Positions 32,093 through 40,802 of a stretch of DNA of 64,000 nucleotides are shown in pieces (within the stretch, counting starts at the first letter, position 1; every line of letters begins with the position of its first letter). The notes under the pieces were generated by a model that did not search any database, had not been told where the DNA came from, and saw nothing but the letters and a program-made list of their open reading frames with translations. The position numbers and the translations under genes were made by a program. The stretch comes from Diplonema papillatum (lineage: Eukaryota; Euglenozoa; Diplonemea; Diplonemida; Diplonemidae). Where the stretch lies: NCBI GenBank assembly GCA_030068145.1, contig JAPJBO010001005.1, positions 1-64,000 of the forward strand, read 5' to 3'.

Positions 32093-33784
32093 TCACAGGG
32101 TCATGGCGCCGCCCGCTCCTTTAGCGCTGAGCTGAGTCTTCGGCTTGAAGTGCTTGACGACCGAAGAAGCCGGTTTGGCGGCCGGCTGCAGGCGGTGGGC
32201 AAGGGGAGTCAGGAGGTCGAAGCCCGCGAGAGTTTCGTCGGCCTGGCGAATCAGCTTTTCCTTCTCCTCCTTGTTCGACGCGTACGGGCACGAAGAAGGG
32301 GAGGGGTCGCTGTTGCCCGCCCGAGCCCCAAGGCCCCGCTTCAGCACGACATTGCAACAGCTGCACCGCGGCACCCAAGGCATCACGTCGCTGCCGCAGG
32401 CGTGGCAGGCCACGCTGTTGGGTGACGAAGGGTACGAAGTAGTGGCGGATGTTCGCTTCGCCACCGGTTCGACAGGTTCGGCGAAGTCAGCCGGATTGAA
32501 GCTGGGATCGAGGGCCACGCGGATGACCGACGCGGCAAACTCCTCTTTCTGTTGCGCACGATCGCACAGCCGAAGAACTGCGTCGTCCTCGATGTCACCT
32601 TTGGACCGAACCTTCGGAAGCCGCCGCAAACCACTGATATTTAGGCCCGCCCCGGGTGGGATAGACGTGTGGGAAGCATTGCTTCGGGCCAGTTCTGCGA
32701 CTTTGGTGAGCTCCCGGGGCCGGTGTGGGTTGGACTCGCGCATGGAGACTCGGATCAAAGGAGCGCCTTCGGGAAGGTCGTGGCTGGCGGGGTCGACGTC
32801 GAGAATCCGCGAGCACTGGGCGATGCTCTTTTCTTCGTCCTCCAGCTCGCTCGCAACGCGGTCGGCGTCCCGCATCAGAGCCAAGTGCTTTTCGAAGGCG
32901 AGAGCCTGCTGGATCTTGGCTTCTTCCGGGTCTTCCGCCGCCTCCTGTTCCTCTTCCCCGTGGCCCTCGACCTCCCCTCCGCCGGTCTCCACGGCACTCG
33001 GAACGCCGTCGGCGGTCCCGGGCTCATCGACTGGGACGTCCCCTTTCTGTTCACCTTCGTCTTGAGGGTCCCCGGCCTCCCAATCTTCCCAGCCGCCATC
33101 GGGGTCGGTTTGGGCGGCCGCCCGCTGCGCTTCTGCGTCGCCCAGCACGAGCTTGTCGAGTAGAACTCGCCGCATCTCGTTCTCTTTCACCAGGGACTCG
33201 ATGCGCTTGTGGAGGTGTGCGACCTCGGCTGCGTGGCGGAGTTCGGCCTGTTGTAGGTTGCTCCTCTTTTGTTTCCCTGCCAGACTGAGAGGCTCGAAAG
33301 AACGTCCAGTTTTTGTTAGAGCTAAAGATCTCGCTTGAGAATCCGGGATTTTAAGGTCTCCGGGTGACCTTTGTCCAATGGGCTCTCTTAGAGCAAGTAA
33401 GGGCTATGTGGGTGTGGGTTGTTTGGAGAGTCGAACTGCGCGGTCCTAAGGAGCCTCTGTGCTTCATACAGGGAATGAAGAAAGCATCAACAAATGGTTC
33501 TTTTTGCTCACGCTTTCTGAAACCACGTGAAGACTGGAGCAGACAGCAACACCGAACATGGTACAAAAAGAGTACCAGCAAGATGAAGCGCGACCTCGCC
33601 ACAACTCGTTGTCCCCTCAAAAGAGGTGGTCAACATTCCCTCGCGCCAACTTCACTCCAACATGAAGCCAAAAAGCAAACGTTAAAGGTTCAGATAATAC
33701 CTGTTTCAGGATGAGTTCAGCTGCCTCAGCGCGCTTTCGGTATGAGACAAGCTCCTTGAGAGCGTCATCTTCCGCCACAGACAT
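32093..33784 (-). CDS. coiled-coil and zinc-ribbon protein, function unknown
   Basis: Two exons: 33784-33701 (28 residues, MSVAEDDALKELVSYRKRAE.., donor CAG/GTATTA) and 33292-32093, joined in phase 0 and giving 427 residues. The exon junction lies inside a coiled coil (ELVSYRKRAEAAELILKQ continuing QQAELRHAAEVAHLHKRIES). An acidic region follows (GDAEAQRAAAQTDPDGG to EEEQEAAEDPEEA). Near residue 340 is a CX2C..CX2C pair (CHACGSDVMPWVPRCSCC) typical of a treble-clef or zinc-ribbon fold, then a short helical region and a basic tail. No catalytic motif is visible. It could be a scaffold, a membrane-traffic factor or a centrosomal/ciliary protein. The intron carries the AAAG(T)TCGCTTGAG box near 33310-33425. 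Confidence 0.7.
33310..33425. repeat. AAAGTTCGCTTGA box, intronic copy
   Basis: TTAGAGCTAAAGATCTCGCTTGAG-type start, then GTCTCCGGGTGACC and CTCTTAGAGCAAGTAAGGGC, colinear with 7428-7530. It lies 18 bases upstream of the exon 2 acceptor of the zinc-ribbon gene. Confidence 0.7.
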
Positions 33785-34289
33785 TGCGTCTCACCACTAC
33801 ACCCGGCACGGGTTTGTCCCGTGTCGGGTACGAAGGCGTGGCCGTGGCAAGCCTCTCTCTTCTTCTTCTTCTTTTTATTTTCCTGCCAGTTTTTTTCCAT
33901 TTGATTCCATTCCTCGTCGAATAGGGAAATCGGTCATTTCTTTTACATCCTCTGCGAAGTAATGTGCTCTGCGGGAGTTGTCGCGCACCTCGGCCCCACT
34001 CTGGCTTTTTCTCGTACACCGCACGAGGGCACCTACCCCACCCTGCTACCTGGTACCTACCGTCCCCGACACGCGTCACCTGCCGTCAAACACGGAGTTT
34101 CAAGCGAACTTTCGGACTTGAAATGCAGTGGCGGGAAGCCCTTTGCCGGACCTGACGGATGCGCGGGTCTTCTCTTTTCATTGAACGGTCGTGGTAAAAC
34201 AGTTGAGCAGTGAAGAGAGGTTGCGCGGCAGCCCGAAGGGAGCGGTGGAAACCGTTCTTGGGCGCTGGGCGAGTCTAAAACAGATAAAG

Positions 34290-34457
34290 GAGGCCGATTT
34301 AGTAGCACGTGACCAAGAAGCGCGAGTGCATCGTGAACAACCCGGACAGTTCTTACGCTCACTATTCGCTTCGCCGGCTGTTTTAATGGCACGTGGCCGA
34401 GTAGCACGAGTTCGTCGTGGACGAGACTGAGTTCTTTTCGCCGGTCGCTTTGAGCGG
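34290..34457. repeat. inverted repeat, right arm
   Basis: Reverse complement of 31602-31765: TAGCACGTGACCAAGAAGCG..GAACAACCCGGACAGTTCTT, with a few substitutions and a 4-base insertion. It lies about 0.5 kb beyond the zinc-ribbon gene's start. Confidence 0.85.
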
Positions 34458-34483
34458 TAGATACAGCGAGATCAGATAACTGC

Positions 34484-34966
34484 GAGGTGTGGCAAAGTGC
34501 TGGACACGTGAGGGCTCGGCTCCCAGCATGGACGCAGTTGCATGCAGACGCTTTTGCTAACGCGAGGCGCTCTTCAACCTCTCCGGGGAGTGTCCAATCT
34601 TCTCATTTCTTTCCCGAGCTACGGCGGGCGAAAGTCGTTTCGGGGCGCGACGCTTTGGTACGGTGGAAGATAGTAGACGGTAGACTAAGCGCAAACAGGC
34701 GACGTGTTCAGCTTCGCAGCTGAGTACATGAGAGTTTCCGGGTCCCAGCTCGTGATGACGCAGCTGCGGCCGGAGCGTATTGACCCTTCGGTTTACGGCA
34801 AGGCGCTCTTCGACCTGCCGTGTTACGGCATCCGAGAGTTGGGTTTCCCTGAGCACGATGCACTCCAGGTTTCCGCGTGCGGCGGCGCTGCGGGCGAGGG
34901 GCTTGCCGACGGCATGGGGCACGAAGTTGCCGCTCAGGTCGACCGACTTCAGGCGCGATTAATAAG
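34484..34966 (-). pseudogene. decayed duplicate of the MORN-LRR gene's 3' end
   Basis: This ~483-base block repeats about 34967-35440. Its minus strand still reads VGKPLARSAAARGNLECIVL and LSDAVTRQVEERLAVNRRVN, as in the working gene. The frame then shifts away from the gene's own ending. It is a tandem 3' duplication lying downstream of the true stop at 35165. Confidence 0.8.
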
Positions 34967-35164
34967 GAGTGGCAAAGTGCAGGACACGTGACAGCATATG
35001 AGCCGCAGTTGCGCGTGCAGACGCTCCGGTTAACGCGAGGCGCTCTTCAACCTCTCCGGGGAGTGTCCGGTCTCCTCACTTCTTTCCCGAACTGCTGCGG
35101 CTGGCGGAATTCGTTTCGGGGCGCGACGCTTTGGAAGATGTAGTGGAAGATGGTAAACGGTAGA

Positions 35165-36856
35165 CTAAGCGCAAACAGGCGACGTGTTCAGCTTCGCGGC
35201 TGAGTACATGAGAGTTTCCGGGTCCCAGCTCGTGATGGGGCGCAGCTGCGGCCGGTGCGTGTTGACCCTTCGGTTGACGGCGAGGCGCTCTTCGACCTGC
35301 CGTGTTACGGCATCCGAGAGTTGGGTTCCTCTGAGCACGATGCACTCCAAATTTCCGCGCGCGGCGGCGCTGCGGGCGAGGAGCTTGCCGACGTCGTGGG
35401 GCACGAAGTTGCCGCTCAGGTCGACCGACTTCAGGCGCGGGTGCATGGCGAGCACCGCGACCAACGCGGAGAACGACGCAGCCGACATGCCTTGCCACGC
35501 CAGCCCGATGTGCGTCACGTTGGGGCAAGCCTTCGCGAACTCCAGCAGCGCCAGCGCGCCCTTCGCCCCGACGTACACTTCGCCGAAGCCGAGGGACACC
35601 AACGAATACACGGACGACGACACGCCGAGGGAAAAGGGTGCTGCCGTCTTCATGCGGACCTCCGCAGCCCTGCAGGCCCGTGCCCACAGCGCCGGCGCGA
35701 ACGCCTCGGTCGGGTATGGGTCCCCTTCCAGAAACCCTTCGGCCGCCTCGGCGCCGCCGCCCAGCCCGTTGTCGAAGAGGTGCCGGTAGCTGTACTCCGG
35801 CGGGGCCTCCTCCTTCTCCTCCTGCTCTTCTTCGTCGGCGGCTCCGCCGCCGCCGCCGAGGAGGTGCGCGTGCGAGCGCGCGAAGCTCACCGCCGCCGCG
35901 TCGCCCCGCACCACCCAAGCAATCGGGTCGCCCAGCGACAGCCGGGCTTCTTCGGGCAGCTGCGCCAGCCACCACGGCTCCCCCGGCCCTGGCTCCGCCC
36001 TGCCGCCGCCCGCCGCCGGCGGGCGCGGGTCCACCAGCCGCGGCGCCGACGCGTCGTAGAGCGCGCTGCGAAGCGCCGCGGAAACACCGTCCTGTTGACA
36101 CTCCACGGGGGGTGCCACCGCCGCCGCCGCCGCCGCCGCCGCCTGCGGGGGCTGCGCGGCGGCCGCCGGCGGGCGGGAGGGGGAATGCCTTTTTTTCTGG
36201 TTCATGCACGGGAGGACCGGTTCGACGGTACGGGCGGGGCCGCAGGCGGCAAGCGCCCCGCGGTCCCACGGGCCGGTGTGGGCCTCGCCGGCGGCGGCCG
36301 CGAACCAGGTTCCGGTGCCGTGAGGGGCGTCGTTTTTCCAGCAGCCGTCGTACCCGCACCCGGAAGGCAGGAGCAGCGTGCCGAGCCCGCTCCGCACGCC
36401 GCCACTCCAGTGCCCCACGTACCGACTCCCGTCAGGGAAGGTCAAGGCGCCCCTCCCTTCTCTGAGCGAAAGGTCGAACCATCCGACGTAGCGGTCCCCA
36501 ACGCTCGTCGATGCGACGCCGAAGCCGTCCAGGTATCCGCGCTTCCAGCCCCCTGTGTACTGGTGGCCGTTCTGCCACGTCCGCTGGCCGTGGCCGTCCT
36601 CCGCATCGTCCTTGAAGCTGCCCTTGTACACGCCGTCCTCCGCGAACCAATACGTCCCCTTCCCGCACCGCTTCCCGTCATACACCTCGCCCTGGTACAC
36701 GTCGCCCGACGTGAACACGAACCGCCCCTGCCCGTGCATGAACCCATTCTTCCACGCTCCCTTGTACACGTCCCCGTTGACCCACCGCGCGGTCCCCTCC
36801 CCGTGACGCTGCCCCTTCTTATTCCGCGTCCCCTCGTAGAACTCCGAAGGCTCCAT
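35165..36856 (-). CDS. MORN-repeat protein with C-terminal leucine-rich repeats
   Basis: 563 residues in one exon from ATG 36856. Residues ~5-215 contain about eight or nine MORN repeats (YEGTRNKKGQRHGEGTARW, YKGAWKNGFMHGQGRF, YQGEVYDGKRCGKGTYWF, YTGGWKRGYLDGFG..), ~23 residues each. MORN repeats form extended beta-sheets that organise membrane-linked or cytoskeletal scaffolds in protists. Residues ~220-400 are Pro/Ala/Gly/Glu-rich linker. Residues ~400-530 look like leucine-rich repeats (NVTHIGLAWQGMSAASFSAL, PRLKSVDLSGNFVPHDVGKL, NLECIVLRGTQLSDA). The combination suggests a scaffold that recruits partners through the LRRs. A sense-oriented SINE ends about 75 bases before the ATG. The 3' end has been tandemly duplicated downstream. 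Confidence 0.9.
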   Translation of the reverse strand: MEPSEFYEGTRNKKGQRHGEGTARWVNGDVYKGAWKNGFMHGQGRFVFTSGDVYQGEVYDGKRCGKGTYWFAEDGVYKGSFKDDAEDGHGQRTWQNGHQYTGGWKRGYLDGFGVASTSVGDRYVGWFDLSLREGRGALTFPDGSRYVGHWSGGVRSGLGTLLLPSGCGYDGCWKNDAPHGTGTWFAAAAGEAHTGPWDRGALAACGPARTVEPVLPCMNQKKRHSPSRPPAAAAQPPQAAAAAAAAVAPPVECQQDGVSAALRSALYDASAPRLVDPRPPAAGGGRAEPGPGEPWWLAQLPEEARLSLGDPIAWVVRGDAAAVSFARSHAHLLGGGGGAADEEEQEEKEEAPPEYSYRHLFDNGLGGGAEAAEGFLEGDPYPTEAFAPALWARACRAAEVRMKTAAPFSLGVSSSVYSLVSLGFGEVYVGAKGALALLEFAKACPNVTHIGLAWQGMSAASFSALVAVLAMHPRLKSVDLSGNFVPHDVGKLLARSAAARGNLECIVLRGTQLSDAVTRQVEERLAVNRRVNTHRPQLRPITSWDPETLMYSAAKLNTSPVCA

Positions 36857-36931
36857 GTTCTTCTTTTCCTTCCGTTCGTGCCTACTTTCGCTCCCCTATC
36901 CCCCGCATTCCCCGACTTATTTGCCTTTTTC

Positions 36932-37110
36932 TTTTTGTACAAGCACCTGCTTTGTGGGAAATACTTGAGGAGACTGTCAGTTGCGAAATCTCAAAGATGT
37001 ATAGTAGTGTGGTACTCATCGGCATGCCGATGACTCCCCACTTTCGCAACAATATTCCAATCTCAAGGAGGCAGATGTGCAGTAGCCCACACGATGCACA
37101 GGTAAATGCC
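36932..37110 (-). repeat. SINE-like retroposon upstream of the MORN gene
   Basis: Minus-oriented copy: tail GTACAAGCACCTGCTTTGTG at 36938, then GGAAATACTTGAGGAGACTG and a diverged body to about 37110. This is the one copy in sense with its neighbouring gene, ending about 75 bases from the start codon. Confidence 0.75.
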
Positions 37111-37347
37111 TCCCACCGAGGCTTCATTCCCTCGGACCGAGGATCCATTACCTGGGCATCGTTATTCAATTTTCTCGGGTTGAGCGCAAATGAGAAGGGG
37201 AGAGATAAGGATAGAGACGAGTTAGGGTGCACGGGCCACCTCTCCGAGGAGTTTCCGGTCTCTTCTTCCTTGTCTACTAACTATTACGGCGAGCATAAGC
37301 TGTGTGGTAAGCACGCTGCGGATCGTGGCGCCGACGATGTACCCCGC

Positions 37348-37750
37348 AGCCGGGGAGCGCTTTGTCCGGAGCTTGCTACGCTGCGGACCCTCTTCTTTTC
37401 TGGCTAAAGCGCGGCATACGACGATGACCAGCGTTTTGATAAGAAACTCATTTCGTACAGGTGGCACCCGCAGATGCTGTGATGGCGCAGATGTGCAGCC
37501 GGGGGGCGCTCTGTCCGGCGCTTCTTACGCTGCGGACCCTCTTCTTTTCTGGCTACAGCGCGGCATACGACGATGACCAGCGTTTTGATAAGAAACTCAT
37601 TTCGTACAGGTGGCACCCGCAGATGCTGTGATGGCGCAGATGTGCAGCCGGGGGGCGCTCTGTCCGGCGCTTCTTACGCTGCGGACTCTTCTATTCGGGT
37701 CCTGCGGCCGACGACGGCGCCCAGCGCTTTTATAAGGACATCCATTGAAC
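37348..37750. repeat. 149-bp tandem repeat, about 2.7 units
   Basis: Units start at AGCCGGGG(A/G)GCGCT at 37348, 37497 and 37646, exactly 149 bases apart. They share ACGATGACCAGCGTTTTGAT and GTACAGGTGGCACCCGCAGA. The third unit diverges after ~60 bases. It lies 3' of Hikeshi, and I see no protein character. Confidence 0.9.
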
Positions 37751-38119
37751 GAATGGTGCACCCGGCGGATGCTCCTAAACATGTCACAAAAGGGATTGGC
37801 ACCCTTGTATACGGCAGTCAGGTCACTGTACGGGAGTTTGCTTGCCAGTTAAGACTTGGCATTGATTCCCGGATCTGGGACTAGCTGGTACAACCATGCG
37901 ACAGCTGTTTGTTGCTACAAGAGCAGGTGCTCGAGGGCTTGTCATCGTCGGGGCGTCGTTCGCGAGCGCAAATCTAAAACATCGCACAAAACTCGTGCGG
38001 GTCGGAGGGTTCGTTTTCCACGCGGCGGCGTGCATTCTTTCTCGGCTGAGCGCCACTGTCGCACAATGGGCCAGTGCGTGCAGTTGCTGGGAAGCTCGCG
38101 GCTAAGTAGAGCCGCACAA

Positions 38120-39214
38120 TCACCGCTTCGTCCACCAGAAGGCGTCGTTTTGTATGCGGCTAACGATCTTCTCCATCCATCGGTTGATGCAGTCCGCGGG
38201 AACGACAAGATAGTCCGTCGAACCTTGCTGCTTCACAAACGATCCCTGTGTGAAAAATGTAGTGTCTCTACTTGAAACACGCGGGGGGGTCCAGGGAGCT
38301 AACGCACCGCAAGTCTCACGCAATAGCACCGAGTGTCATTGGGTTGCTCCGTCGCGGGACCGTATTGAGTGTTCCTCGATGCCGAAGCTGTCGCCAGCAG
38401 ACGCAAGGGAGGGTTTCCTTTGCGGTTTGTGTTTGAAGAGTGGAAGACTAGAGCTTTTCGTTGACCACACTACCCTGAACTCAACTCCCGACGTGGTTTC
38501 AGGTGACAATTAGATCATGACCAGAGGGGTCCTACCCAGGCTCAGTTTCCTCACACATGGGTAAAAAAATAGGAACTTCGGTTTGTGTTGTGCGTGCCGG
38601 TTGATCGGTTCCCACGGATAGAAATTCTGATCAATCCCCAAGCACGCATCCTACGTCGTTTCAGCCTGCTCAATACACTGTTTGTGCCCACGTGTGCACT
38701 TCCTATTTGATAGGTATAACACGATACGCTGTCAACCGTCTCTTTTTAATAACGACAAACGCGTTTGTTACCAATAGAAACGGCATACAAGGAACACGGA
38801 GACATCTTCCGCAATCTTGCGGGCGATCTCCGTGTGCGTCAGCGCCCGGGCGGCACTTTGCTGGGCGACGGCGCCGGAGTTCTCGATGTTGCTGAGGGAG
38901 TCGAGGGGCTCGAGTGACAGCCCGAGGACCAAGCCGACCGGAGACGCGACGTCGATGAAAGAAACGGGCACCCTGAACACCGCCGAAGGCTTCTGGTTGG
39001 TCAGGCAGCCCAAATACTCGAAAGCCTGCTCCTCCGCTCTCGAGAGGTACACAGCGACGCCCTTGCCGTCGGGGCACGGCTGCGCGCCGGTCAAAAACAC
39101 CACCAGCTGATCGCTCCGCAGGACGCTGAGGGGAAGCGTCCACTTCTCGGGGCCGACCTGCTGGAACTGGTACACGGGGGCGTCCCCCGGTTGGATGCAC
39201 CCGAAGACGGCCAT
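38120..39214 (-). CDS. HIKESHI: Hikeshi (OPI10) homologue, Hsp70 nuclear import carrier
   Basis: Two exons, 39214-38789 and 38245-38120, join in phase 0 to give 183 residues (human 197). The N-terminus MAVFGCIQPGD matches the family start (human MFGCLVAGR). DQLVVFLTGAQPCPDGKGVAVYLS and EYLGCLTNQKPSAVFRVP match the conserved VVFMLG..PFPEG..G.VY and LLGFVTNGKPSAIFKI blocks, including the region that binds FG-nucleoporins. Exon 2 ends INRWMEKIVSRIQNDAFWW, matching the C-terminal KWYENFQRRLAQNPLFW. Hikeshi carries ATP-bound Hsp70 into the nucleus during heat stress. The donor is CCTT/GTATGC and the acceptor TTTTTCACACAG. A (TG)n run sits immediately before the ATG in the presumed 5' UTR. Confidence 0.94.
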
Positions 39215-39221
39215 TTTCGGC

Positions 39222-39247
39222 GCACACACACACACACACACACACAC
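39222..39247. repeat. (CA)n microsatellite in the Hikeshi 5' UTR
   Basis: About thirteen CA units lie 8 bases upstream of the start codon. On the transcript they read (UG)n directly before CGCCGAAAAUGG. Confidence 0.9.
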
Positions 39248-39984
39248 CGCCGCCGTCCCCTCTCCTCCCCTTCCTTTACCCCCAACTGCTTGCGTCCGAC
39301 AATGAGCGGTGGTCGCTCCACGCGGGAGAGGAGTAAAAGCGTGGTGCGATGGGCCTTTTCACACGCACTCAACTTTGATTACCCTCTCAGAGGCAACTGC
39401 TGCTGGTAAGAACGAATCTCCACAATTGGCGGGGGGGTGACGCCGTCGCTTCTTTCTCGTGAAACAGCATTTCCAGTGCTGCGGCCGTCCCACTCCAACT
39501 AGACTTATGCAAGGCTCGTGGACGTCACCTTAAATCGGTGCATCCACATTTGGGGAGTCCTTCCGGGAGATGTCTGCGAGAAATATAGGAGACAGCTACG
39601 GAAAACAGGACCGCCAGCGCGTTTCTCCTGTCAGAATATCATCAGCTCTCTAGCGAGCTATCCCACTTTTCTGGGGCAGGCCGTGGGGTACCCCCACCCC
39701 GGACATTTCTCTACAGCTTTTTCATGGTACTTCGTCGAAAAATGGCAATTCGTCGAAAAGGTTTCTCGCGAATCCCTGTACTACCTGCAGGATTAGGCCG
39801 TCTAGCCTCGCCTAGGCTGCAGTAAATGTTCCGCCAGACAGAACAGAATCGCGGCGGACAACGGCACAGTGGACGACGTTCCTGGCCTACGGGTGGGAGG
39901 TTCGGTTCCCGCCGGTGGACTTTTTCCGGGTCCGCACTCAGCATCAAAGGTTCACCAGGGGCGGTCCGGAGCTTGGCATCAGGG

Positions 39985-40330
39985 TGCAACGGGGCAGAAG
40001 GTTCGGGTTGTTTGCACAAACGCCGGACTGGGCAAAAGGTGCGGATTTGCACCAACGCCAGACTGGACAAAACGATTCGGGTTTGCACAAACGCCGGTCT
40101 GGGCAAAACGGTTCGGGTTGCACAAATGCCGGACCGGCAAAAGGCCCGGGTTTGCACAAACGCCGGACTGGGCAAAAAAGGTGCGGATTTGCACCAACGC
40201 CAGACTGGGCAAAACGATTCGGGTTTGCACAAACGCCGGTCTGGGCAAAACGGCTCGGGTTGCACAAATGCCGGACTGGCAAAAAGGTTCGGGTTTGCGC
40301 AAACGCCGGACTGAGCAAAAGGTTACCTCT
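39985..40330. repeat. ~35-bp minisatellite with a 141-bp higher-order period
   Basis: About ten units of the type GGGTTTGCACAAACGCCGGA+CTGGGCAAAACG. Variants with CACCAACGCCAGACTGG recur 141 bases apart (40039 and 40180), i.e. every four units. Because 35 is not a multiple of three and the unit has no stop, all three forward frames stay open across it. Those open frames are not evidence of a gene. Confidence 0.9.
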
Positions 40331-40802
40331 AGACTCCCTAAGGGTGGTCCTAACACCCATGTACTTCTACGTGATCAGCTTGCCACATAAACTGTACTTC
40401 GAAAGACTCTTCCTTGCAGATTCAGGCAACGTGTTGCTGCGAATGTTTCTCATGCTTCCACGGGGCGCCGTGTTGTACCTGGAATGGAAAACAAAAAGAA
40501 CGGACTGAGTCCCGTGTCCCGCCAAGAACGGTTGGAAGGCAACCTTCAGCTGGCGTTTCTCAAAAGCTAGAGGAAGGCACGGAAGGTGGTTGGCGTGTGC
40601 TCGCGCGCAAGTTGCTAAGGCTGGGATAAACGGCAGCGAGAAAGTGCATGAAAGATCGTCGGATGGAAGAGGTCGTGCGCACGAGTTTTGTAGTCGTTCG
40701 ATTGCCGCCCGGATTCCTCGCTGCGACGCCTTGCATCGAATGAGACCGGGCACTCGTTATACAGTGGTCGTTCGTGGGCCAGGCAGTCGACCAGTGCACT
40801 CG

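Noticed and set aside
37348-37750. CRISPR-like array
   Set aside because: 149-bp units are contiguous, with no short repeat-spacer alternation. The same holds for all other arrays in the window.
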